Shown here: positions 8,403 to 15,000 of the stretch, piece by piece
Layout of the letters: every line of letters starts with the position of its first letter
Numbering within the stretch: position 1 is the first letter of the stretch
Assembly (NCBI GenBank): GCA_030674185.1
Contig: CM060308.1
Span: 28,637,504-28,652,503 of the forward strand
DNA from: Monoplex corrugatus
Taxonomy: Eukaryota > Mollusca > Gastropoda > Littorinimorpha > Ranellidae
DNA: 15,000 bases
Direction of reading: 5' to 3'
The notes under the pieces: generated by a model
What the model was told of the DNA's origin: nothing
The model's input: only the letters and a program-made list of their open reading frames with translations
The model's database searches: none
Made by a program: the position numbers and the translations under genes

Positions 8403-8906
8403 CCAGGAATATCAGTCTTAAATCATGGTGGCAAAATGCATGCCAGAATGAAGGAACAGTGTACCAGTATGTACTCTGTTAAACCTTTTTGAATGTAGCA
8501 CACAGGTGGTGTTCAGGAAATGAAAAGAGTGTACAGATGCTATCTTTTGCTGTAAGGCAAATTTGTGAAAAGACAATCGAGCATGATAAAGAACTGAACC
8601 TTATGTTCGTAGACTTGGAAAAAGCATTTGAAAGGGTAAACAGAGACGAGCTGTGGAATGCTGAAGCTGCACAACGTCGGAGATCAGACGTTAGACATCA
8701 TACAACATCAGAGCCATCTACACAAACAGCATGAGTGCAATTCATACACCAGAAGGGCTCGCACACTGATTTGAAGTCACATCGGGAGTAAGATAGGGTT
8801 GTGTCCAATCACCACTGTTGTTTATACTTTACATGGCAAGATCACTAGAGAAGCAAACCCAGATCAAGAATCTTTAAACGAGATGTTATTTGTAGACGAG
8901 CAGAAC
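8403..8906 (+). mobile_element. Decayed LINE reverse transcriptase, 5' half (host element H)
   Basis: In one frame 8403-8450 reads PGISVLNHGGKMHARM, matching the RT motif usually seen as YRGISLL...GK...R. After a frameshift, 8560-8655 reads LNLMFVDLEKAFERVNRDEL, the RT motif A region with the catalytic-type D (FVDLEKAF). GVRxGCVQSPLLF (8786-8825, one stop) is the region before the catalytic DD motif. At 8884-8905 the expected FADDQ reads LFVDEQ, so one catalytic Asp is replaced by Glu. Several frameshifts and stops show a pseudogene. It is interrupted at 8907 by LINE fragment C and resumes at 9370. Confidence 0.85.
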
Positions 8907-9369
8907 TTCATCATCATCATGTGCCTGGCGACGTATGACCCTCCATACCAGTCTGTCTTTTTTCGCTGCAAGTACATCTCCTACCCTTTTCGTTCTCTAC
9001 CACTCTGCAAATCTGTCTAATATTTCTCCCTAGGTCTACCTGGTGCTTTTGCCCCTCTAGCTTTCCTGTTGTGACTAGGTGCTCAAATCTCCTACCCTTT
9101 TTGTTCTTTACCACTCTGCAAAACTGTCTAATATTTCTTCCTACATCTGCCTGGTGCTTTTTTCTCCTTAAGCTTTTCTGTTCTGACTGGGTGCTCAAAT
9201 TTCTCTGTCATCGTAAAATGTCCTATAAATGTTGCTTGTCTTTTCCTGATCCTCTCCACTAATGTTCTTTTTGGGTTTTGCCGCTTTCTCCCTTTTGTCG
9301 TCTTTGCTGTCCATGGAACTCTTTAATTTTCTTCTTAGAAACCATATTGTGGTTGCCTCAAATCTTGTT
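8907..9369 (-). mobile_element. RTE-like LINE 3' end (fragment C) inserted into element H
   Basis: Read on the minus strand, it matches fragments A and B: the TCTTAGAAACCATATTG end corresponds to the EMWF region, HLVTTGKLEG is present, and it ends CACATGATGATGATGAA. It is flanked by CGAGCAGAAC (8897-8906) and CGAACAGAAC (9370-9379), a 10-bp target-site duplication with one mismatch. It contains a 111-bp tandem duplication (8978-9088 and 9089-9199). 5'-truncated and inactive. Confidence 0.85.
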
Positions 9370-10166
9370 CGAACAGAACGTGGCACATGTAAAAGAAGAA
9401 CGACCGCAAGAAGCCTCAACAATCCAGAACACCACTTGTGAGAACTACAACGTGAAAATCAGCATCAGCTTAACCGACATGATGAAGGTCAACAGATCAG
9501 GAAGCAACCTTAGCATTGACAGCAGTAAAATGAAACAAAGGAGTAAATTCAAAAACCTAGACAGCAATTTCACAGATGATGCAATGCTGATCATAGGGAT
9601 TGAATCCAGAATTCAGAAACAAGCAGTTTCAGTTATCAACGTCCCCCACTCCAGAAACACCCCCATCATTCCTATTGAAACAAAAGTAAAATTCATCAGT
9701 TCCATTTTCATCCCCAAGGTGACATACTTGTGCCAGACTTGGACTCTGATCAAGTGCCTGGACCACAAAGTTACTACATGTGAAATGCTTTGTTTGAGAA
9801 AACGTCAACAAGACTAGAGGTACATATCACAAGACTAGAGGTAACATTATCCACAAGACTAGAGGTAACATTATCCACAAGACTAGAGGTAACATTATCC
9901 ACAAGATTAGAGGTAATATTATCCAGAACACCATGTTTAGAGAAAAGAGCAACACCATTCCATCATCATAATTATATTCATCAGCTCTCACAATGAAATG
10001 GTTTGGTCATCTGACAAGAATGCAACTCTGTCACTTGACTCAACAAGCATACAGTAAAAAGAGAAGTGGATTTAAAGAGAGAGGCAAACGAAGGAAGACC
10101 TGGATCGGCAGGATGAAGGAGACTTTTATGTCACTCGATATTTCTCCTCTTCAGGCCTCCAGTTAA
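9370..10166 (+). mobile_element. Decayed LINE reverse transcriptase, 3' half (host element H)
   Basis: The frame 9278-9817 is coding-like from 9370. ENYNVKISISLTDMMKVNRSG corresponds to the post-FADD region (KISxxKTKVM). KVKFISSIFIPKVTYLCQTW matches the RT thumb (normally ...vLPvLTYGcEtW), and CEMLCLRK follows. A 24-bp tandem repeat (9808-9924) breaks the frame. The C-terminus resumes at 9993 with MKWFGHLTRMQLCHLTQQAY and GKRRKTWIGRMKET and stops at 10166. This C-terminus differs from that of fragments A-C, so it is a separate LINE family. Confidence 0.85.
9808..9924. repeat. 24-bp tandem repeat inside LINE element H, five copies
   Basis: ACAAGACTAGAGGTAACATT plus ATCC starts at 9829, 9853, 9877 and 9901, with a 21-bp variant at 9808. 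Middle copies are identical; the last has two or more changes. Each unit reads TRLEVTLS in the LINE sense frame. Confidence 0.96.
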
Positions 10167-10189
10167 ATGCTGACCTTGCCTCAACTACG

Positions 10190-10350
10190 ACACTATGTCT
10201 TCACGACATCCAAGACGGTACAAGCGGGTCTGGTTTGCTTATCTTGTGATCTTGTCCATGTAAACTATAAACATCAGAGATGATAGGACACAACCCTGTC
10301 TCACTCCCGATGTGACTTCAAACCAGTCAGTGAGCCCTTCTGGTGTTATA
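10190..10350 (-). mobile_element. LINE reverse-transcriptase fragment, inverted
   Basis: On the minus strand about 10232-10345 reads TPEGLTDWFEVTSGVRQGCV followed by LSSLMFIVYMDKITR. This is the RT region just before the catalytic motif, and it resembles plus-strand sequence at 8745-8860 closely at DNA level (GAAGTCACATCGGGAGTRAG). It is therefore a second copy of the H family in opposite orientation, better preserved here than in H (no stop before GCV). The left boundary is uncertain. It might extend right into the 92-bp repeat. Confidence 0.78.
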
Positions 10351-10360
10351 GGTAAGAATA

Positions 10361-10544
10361 GATATGCATCACATGACATCTCGGTTAAGATCTCATCCAT
10401 AAGATTAGCATTTAGTTCCTCAGACCGCAGACAAAGCCCATTAATTAATGGGGATATGCGTCACATGAGAGCTCAGGTTATGATCTTATCCGGAAGACTT
10501 ACACTCAGACCCTCAGACCGTAGGCAAAGCCCTTGAAGGAATGG
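10361..10544. repeat. 92-bp tandem duplication
   Basis: Two diverged copies start GATATGC at 10361 and 10453 and share TCACATGA, GATCT.ATCC..AAGA and CCTCAGACCG.AG.CAAAGCCC. It adjoins the inverted RT fragment and may be part of the same LINE copy (reverse strand reads LRSEGLSVSLPDKIIT), which is only a suggestion. Confidence 0.82.
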
Positions 10545-11035
10545 GAAGGGGGCATAACCTTTCCCAATCTTCTGTGGCGACGTGAACTTTCTCCTAGCCC
10601 AACCCTACTGTGCTACTTGCCCACTTGTCAAAAGTTTGAAAATTTCTATGAAAATTGATATCGTTGGGGGGAAAAAACTTCTATGAAAATCGATTTTTAA
10701 AAAAATTCTTTAAAACCCGATTTCTTTTTAACTTTTGGCAGCTCTGTGTTAGCCATACAAGTTCTGTTCAGTGTCGGCACGTATCTGGTCATGCCTAAGC
10801 CGATTAAGGCCTGTCATAATGACGTCACTGGGCAGTAGGCTGGAATTAGCTGTCTGTATGTCGAAACCAGAGAACACACTCGTGTAGTTTTAAGGTGCCC
10901 TGCATGCCAATTTTCAGATTTACATTCCGTCTGTTTATCTGTTTGGGTGGAATGGGGTGGGAGGGGGGATGTCCTTGGGAAAGTGGGAATGTTTAGTTGG
11001 AGAGAGATGCTGATTTGTCAGAGCCTGAGGCACAC

Positions 11036-11038
<3 letters not shown>
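10545..11038. other. Anonymous intronic sequence with a small inverted repeat
   Basis: TGTCAAAAGTT (10626-10636) and AACTTTTGGCA (10730-10740) are inverted repeats with one mismatch, enclosing a region where TTCTATGAAAATYGAT occurs twice. It is too weak to call a transposon. The remainder is unremarkable. Confidence 0.5.
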
Positions 11039-11128
<90 letters not shown>

Positions 11129-11129
11129 G

Positions 11130-11174
<45 letters not shown>
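11039..11174. repeat. (GT)n(GA)n compound microsatellite
   Basis: An uninterrupted GT run (11039-11106) switches directly to (GA)n (11106-11174) with one GGGGA interruption, the same GT-then-GA order seen at 73-510. Confidence 0.97.
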
Positions 11175-11176
<2 letters not shown>

Positions 11177-11995
11177 CTATATGAGTGTACATTATGCAAT
11201 AGTTTAGAGTACTGCGGATTGGTCTTACCAATGTAGATTTGGTGAACTCATAATATTCTTTCATAATCCTATTATCCAGCTGAAAACTTTCCTCTGTTCA
11301 GTGAATTTCCGAGAAAGGCGGGTCACTTTAGAAAGAAAATCTTTTGAGAAGGGTAGAACTATCAACCGAGTTAATTCCATGTCCGTACAAATTCGGAATA
11401 AGTTCACATAATCATGATTCGGAACATTATTTGACTTTTGGGTAAAGAAAAGATTGAAAGAGCTTTTGAGAACGCCTCCGTAATGCTTTCTCAATAGTTC
11501 ATGGAAAGTCTCGTTAGCACTTAACCTTCATAATGTCTGTCATTTCACTGCTTGTAGTGATCTACTGCCTTGGACCTAATTTAGTTTTTGAATTTGTTTT
11601 CTCAGAACGTCTGCCTTGGCCAATTGGAACTATAGTTATAAATCGTTCTTGTATATCGCTGTTTTCCGGACTCATTTGGACTCGGTCTGCATAACACATA
11701 TTCAGACTTTTTAATGGAACATGCTTACCAGATGACGAGAGCCATGTACTCTAGATCTGATTATTTTGAATTCATTTCCAGCTCACAACATTAAAACCTG
11801 ACATGTTCGCTGCCCATCTTAATGTTTCCATCATTCTGTTGATATCAGCTTTGTGTGTTTCATAGGTCTCTTCTCCCCATTCCCCATTTCAAGACCTTGC
11901 CAGCGCATAGGGTTTTGCGCAGGCTCGGGAGGGCTTTCAGATAATTGCTGGCAGATTTGGGTGGAGCGCATATGGAGTTGTCCGTGAGGATTGAT
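11175..11995. other. Anonymous intronic sequence
   Basis: About 820 bp of unique sequence. Short open frames on both strands have no recognisable motifs. Confidence 0.6.
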
Positions 11996-12067
11996 CCCTC
12001 TAGAACAAACGCCAAACGCCTCCCTCTTGAACAAACGCCCGCCTCCCTCTTGAACAAACGCCAAACG
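11996..12067. repeat. 26-bp tandem repeat, three copies
   Basis: The unit CCTCCCTCTTGAACAAACGC plus CAAACG is present from 12042. A copy with AGA for TGA starts at 11996, and a middle copy (12019-12041) lacks about three bases. Confidence 0.92.
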
Positions 12068-12099
12068 CCTAATGGAACACATGGAACTCAAGCTGTTGG

Positions 12100-12361
12100 G
12101 CGAGCTGACCGCATTGCACTGTGTTGTTGCACAGTCTGCATCTTTGGTGCCCGTGTATGCTGGGTATTTTCACATTTCTGCTAGGCTCTGACATGACTTA
12201 CTGGATATTTAACGAGCATATTGTGATATTCTGCGTGCGTAGATACTCACAGGGGGTTTAGGCACTGGCGAAGGTAAATCTACAACTTTTTACCAAGCAT
12301 GCGAAGGTACGTGTTAATAGGCTGATTGAATCTGAGACCATTCTGTTGGAAGTCCGATGTT
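12100..12361 (-). mobile_element. tRNA-type SINE copy 2 (diverged)
   Basis: On the minus strand it reads CATCGGACTTCC, a decayed B box GATTCAATC (12324-12332), AGTGCCTAAACCCCCTGTGA, GCAGAATATCA and CCAGTAAGTCATGTCAG. It then continues with GAAAATACCCAGCATACACG. The order and spacing match copies 1 and 3. The middle block (GGTCAACATGTG) is deleted or unrecognisable. It is the most diverged of the three copies. Confidence 0.7.
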
Positions 12362-12434
12362 CCCTCATTGACTTTGAAGCACATCAGTGATGTGCTCTGT
12401 CAGGAGAGCAGGCAACAGTTCACGTAGAAAATTC

Positions 12435-12712
12435 TACCAAAAAAGCAGTACAGTACAGATGAGTACAGTGCAACACAACGCAACACAACACACAACACAG
12501 CAACACGACACGACACAAACGACAGGACACAATACAGTATAGTACAGTACAGTACAGTACAATATAGTATATTACAATATGATACGACACATTACAAGAT
12601 GATATATAACATCTCGTCTCACCACACCACACAACACCACACCACACCACATAAAACCATACCACACCACACCACACCACACCACACCACACCACACCCA
12701 CACTACACCTCA
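12435..12712. repeat. Pentanucleotide-periodic tract with drifting unit
   Basis: A 5-bp period runs through successive blocks: GTACA, CAACA, CGACA, again GTACA, ATATA-like, and finally a long (ACACC)n block (12617-12700). Open frames on the minus strand (VVWCG repeats) are artefacts. Confidence 0.92.
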
Positions 12713-12767
12713 GTATTTTTGGTAGATAACTTGTTTACTTGCGCCGTAATTTCTTAGGTTCTTGCAT

Positions 12768-13012
12768 ATTTCTATGTGTGTATGTATGTATGTATAATTA
12801 TTTAAGTATATGTATACATGTGTGTATATGATTGTGTATGCAGGCATGTATGCCGTGCATATATGCGTGCATACATTTGTATGTGTGTATGTGTTTATAT
12901 ATGGATGAAGAACACATGCAAAATTACGTGTGTGTTTGTGAATGTATTCTGTGTGCACAGATGTAAACAAGTATAATGAATGTATGTATGGTGTACTAAA
13001 ATGTAATGCATG
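12768..13012. repeat. Degenerate TATG/TGTA-rich tract
   Basis: Imperfect TATG, TGTGTA and ATATATG repeats to about 12905, fading into AT-rich unique sequence. Confidence 0.75.
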
Positions 13013-13016
13013 TTTT

Positions 13017-13175
13017 GTAAATCCATCCCCATGGCCTTTGAATCCACCCCCTTCAAATGGGGTTGTATAAATCCATCCATATGGCCTTTTAAATCCATCC
13101 CCATCAAATGGGGTTATATAAATCCATCCATATGGCCATTAAAATCTATCCCCTTCAAATAGGGCTATGGCCTTT
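13017..13175. repeat. 50-51-bp minisatellite close to the myosin splice acceptor
   Basis: ATGGCC landmarks occur at 13031, 13081, 13132 and 13167 (spacings 50, 51, 35). The unit combines AAATCCATCC, CCCATCAAATGGGGTTATAT and ATCCATCCATATGGCCTTTT. The middle copy holds a perfect hairpin CCCCAT-CAA-ATGGGG (13099-13113). The array ends 58 bp before the AG at 13233. Confidence 0.92.
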
Positions 13176-13233
13176 TCTTGAACGGATTTGGTATTTCGTG
13201 TATCATATCGGATTTCATAAACTGTCTATTCAG

Positions 13234-13383
13234 GCCTCTGAGAATCGTCATGCCATGGCCAAGGCGTTGTATTCCCGGACGTTCGCGTGGCTGGTGGACG
13301 CCATCAACAAGTGCACCAACCCTGGACAGCACCAGACTCGCTTCATTGGGATCCTTGACATCTTCGGTTTCGAAAACTTTGAC
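13234..13383 (+). CDS. Unconventional myosin heavy chain, motor-domain exon with switch II
   Basis: This 50-codon exon is phase 0 at both ends. It has CAG before the first base and GTGAGT immediately after position 13383. It begins [20 protein letters not shown], the long amphipathic helix conserved in myosin heads, continues through a variable surface loop ([12 protein letters not shown]), and ends with the transducer strand and switch [14 protein letters not shown]. In the myosin family the D-I-F-G-F-E loop contacts the gamma-phosphate and couples ATP hydrolysis to the power stroke. All key residues of this motif are present, so nothing suggests decay. The expected next exon (NSFEQ...NYANE-like sequence) is not found in the remaining 1.6 kb. 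The class is unresolved. Confidence 0.95.
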
Positions 13384-13492
13384 GTGAGTTTTTATTTTTA
13401 TTTTTTTAAAATTAAAAATTTTTTTTTTACTTCATTCTGGAGCTGTTTTGTTTTGTTTGTTTGTTTTAGTATTCCTGTTTGCTTTTTTTTTT

Positions 13493-13505
13493 CTGTGTGT
13501 GTGTG

Positions 13506-13548
<43 letters not shown>

Positions 13549-13576
13549 TGTGGTGTGTGTGTGTGTGTGTGTGTGT
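13493..13576. repeat. GT microsatellite
   Basis: (GT)n with GCGT and GGTG interruptions, 110 bp after the exon donor. Confidence 0.95.
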
Positions 13577-13656
13577 TTAATTTTCTGTCTGTATTCGAAT
13601 GGCTTGTCTTTTCCGTTATGTTCCTTTGCCTTTTTCCTTTGTCTTGTTTGTGCTTT

Positions 13657-13740
13657 CTCTGTCTCTCTGTCTGTCTGTGTGTCTCTGACTGTCTGTCCGT
13701 CTGTCTGTATCTCTCTGTCTGTCACCTCTCTCTTTCTCTA
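13657..13740. repeat. CTGT/CTCT-rich repeat
   Basis: Interrupted (CTGT)n and (CT)n; pyrimidine-rich on the plus strand with scattered G. Confidence 0.88.
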
Positions 13741-14356
13741 TGTGTGCATGCGCGCGTGTGTGTATGTCTGTGTTTGTGCGCAGTCTGCTAAAGGATTTTT
13801 AACACACACACACACGGCGCGTTAACATAATGCCGTTTTCGTGCATGCACTGTACGTATTAATGGTGAACTGTCTTCTACTTTTCTGCATGTAGTGTTTT
13901 GTGTTTTTCTGTTTTGTTAAGATTTTAGTTCTTTGCATCATTCTACTTTCTTATGTTTCAATGCTAGTAGATTGGGCAAGGCATATATGTAGTTTGACCT
14001 GTGTGCTGATATCTGTACTGTTGGTAAGTTTCGTTTCTGTCTCTGTCTGTGTCTCTTGTTTGTCTTTTGTATATGTTTCACTTTGTTTTCCTCCCCACCT
14101 TCCCCTCCCACACCTCCCTTTCTACCTGTTCTGAGCAAAGATAACACCCACACCCAAATCAAAACCGAAGGCTGTAACAGACAAATCAGTGATATCTTAT
14201 TCTCTGTCCGTGGTGATGGTGATGATGCAAGCCAGTTAGCATTTAGGCCGAGGGATTTGGGGTGACGGGACAGAATGTGATACAGAAAACGGCGTTAGTT
14301 GTTGTTATTGTATCGTTTCTCACTATCCTGTCTAGGAGAAATCTTTTGGCGCTAGG

Positions 14357-14370
14357 GTGTGTGTGTGTGT

Positions 14371-14419
<49 letters not shown>

Positions 14420-14506
14420 GTGTGTGTGTGTCTGTCTGTCTGTCTGTCTGTCTGTGTGTGTGTGTGTGTGTGTGCGCGCGTGCGCGTGCGTGTGTGCGCG
14501 CGTGCA
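14357..14506. repeat. GT microsatellite with CTGT and CGCG segments
   Basis: (GT)n to 14430, six CTGT units (14431-14454), (GT)n, then alternating GCGCGT to 14506. Confidence 0.95.
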
Positions 14507-14540
14507 GTAGATGAAATGCCGCTGAACACGCAGTCAAGGC

Positions 14541-14800
14541 GATGGACGCATTAGTCGGATAGACAAGACGTCAGACTTCCAGTCGGAAGGTCTAGGGTTC
14601 GATCTTGACTGGATACGTCTCACCCCACCTGGTGAGTAATGGGTGGAGATTTTTCGCATTGTCCTGGTCAACATGTGAGCAGACCTGATAGTGCCAAACC
14701 CACTTCATGGGTATATGCACTCAGAACGTCAAATCATCAAATACGCATGTTAAAGTTCCTGTAAGTCATGTCAGTGTTCTGCGTCGTATGGAAACGTGAA
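14541..14800 (+). mobile_element. tRNA-type SINE copy 3
   Basis: The tRNA-like head contains GTCAGACTTCCAGTCGGAAG and the B box GGTTCGATC (14596-14604). A possible but poor A box lies near 14551-14562. The body has GGTGGAGATTTTTCGCATTG, GGTCAACATGTGAGCAGACC, AGTGCCAAACC, CCTGTAAGTCATGTCAGTGT and TATGGAAACGTGAAAACAG. It is the most complete copy in the window and in sense orientation with the myosin gene. Its left boundary, next to the GT array, and its 3' end are approximate. Confidence 0.82.
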
Positions 14801-14916
14801 AACAGCCGGCTTTGCACGCCAAACGAAGTCATAACATACAGACTGTGCTGCAGCATACGTCCTGTATAATGTTGACAAAACAGCGTGATTTTGTTCATTC
14901 GAGAAAAATGAGGACG

Positions 14917-15000
14917 AAAAAAAAAAAAAAAAGAAGAAAGGAAAAAAAAAAAAAAAAAGGAAAAAAATTTATAAAAAGAAAAGGAAAAAAATTATAAAAA
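14917..15000. repeat. A-rich tract at window edge
   Basis: A-runs with GAAG, GGAAA and TTTATAAAA interruptions continue off the window. It is separated by about 115 bp of other sequence from SINE copy 3, so it is not clearly that element's tail. Confidence 0.9.

Larger units (their letters stand above)
73..13233 (+). other. Myosin intron, 13,161 bp, GT-AG
   Basis: The intron is bounded by GTGAGT at 73-78 and by CAG ending at 13233 after a short pyrimidine-containing stretch (ACTGTCTATTCAG). Both flanking exon ends are phase 0 and the joined protein aligns with the myosin head without a gap in the conserved block, so no coding exon is expected inside. I saw no further myosin sequence within it. 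The content is microsatellites, minisatellites, SINE and LINE relics and anonymous DNA, listed separately. Single-molecule transcript evidence is not available here, so an unrecognised alternative exon cannot be excluded. Confidence 0.82.
13384..15000 (+). other. Next myosin intron (incomplete at window edge)
   Basis: It starts with GTGAGT and a T-rich stretch and contains GT, CTGT and A-rich repeats and SINE copy 3. No myosin coding sequence was found to the end of the window, so the intron is at least 1,617 bp. The unique parts (13741-14340) show no gene. Confidence 0.82.

Noticed and set aside
11261..11494. A 77-codon minus-strand open frame
   Set aside because: No family features or supporting signals; probably chance.
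12420..12701. Minus-strand VVWCG repeat protein
   Set aside because: A product of the pentanucleotide tract, not a gene.
14541..14612. A functional tRNA gene
   Set aside because: The B box is good, but the A box and a foldable acceptor stem are not evident, and the sequence is the head of a three-copy SINE family.

Overview
This is a window of eukaryotic, almost certainly animal, nuclear DNA. It is dominated by one very long intron of an unconventional myosin heavy-chain gene on the + strand. Two motor-domain exon segments are visible: the 3' end of one exon (1-72) and a complete 150-bp exon (13234-13383). They join in phase 0 across a 13,161-bp intron (73-13233), and a second intron begins at 13384 and runs off the right edge. 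The second exon carries the switch II signature (LDIFGFENF), so the myosin call is firm. The class is not resolved from about 74 residues. Long introns, very dense GT/GA microsatellites, decayed RTE-like LINE pieces and a tRNA-type SINE would suit a mollusc, perhaps a gastropod. That is an inference from style, not proof.

Layout. The donor at 73 runs directly into a 438-bp compound GT/GA array. A SINE copy (567-786, minus) and GA-rich arrays follow to about 1540. From 1540 to 4800 the DNA is mostly anonymous, with a GCGT/GT array, a GAT/GAA array flanked by direct repeats, a 31-bp duplication and a 71-bp minisatellite. From 4815 to 5866 two RTE-like LINE 3' ends lie head to head, each associated with a 14-base C (or G) run joined to an A (or T) run. 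A 45-bp minisatellite (5890-6185) and two CA-rich blocks (6533-6688 and about 7043-7737) come next. From about 8403 to 10166 there is a decayed LINE reverse-transcriptase gene split by a second LINE fragment in the opposite orientation, with a visible imperfect target-site duplication. Another inverted RT fragment follows. From 10545 the DNA is anonymous sequence plus a GT/GA array, a second SINE copy, a pentanucleotide-periodic region and a 50-bp minisatellite close to the acceptor of the myosin exon. The downstream intron holds GT and CTGT arrays, a third SINE copy and an A-rich edge.

Only the two myosin exons look like functional coding sequence. There is no operon, CRISPR array or bacterial-type system, and I found no convincing undescribed biological system. 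The more interesting material is structural: a nested retrotransposon insertion, codon-multiple tandem duplications inside LINE relics, a three-copy SINE family, a splice donor merging into a GT array, and a hairpin-capable minisatellite near a splice acceptor.
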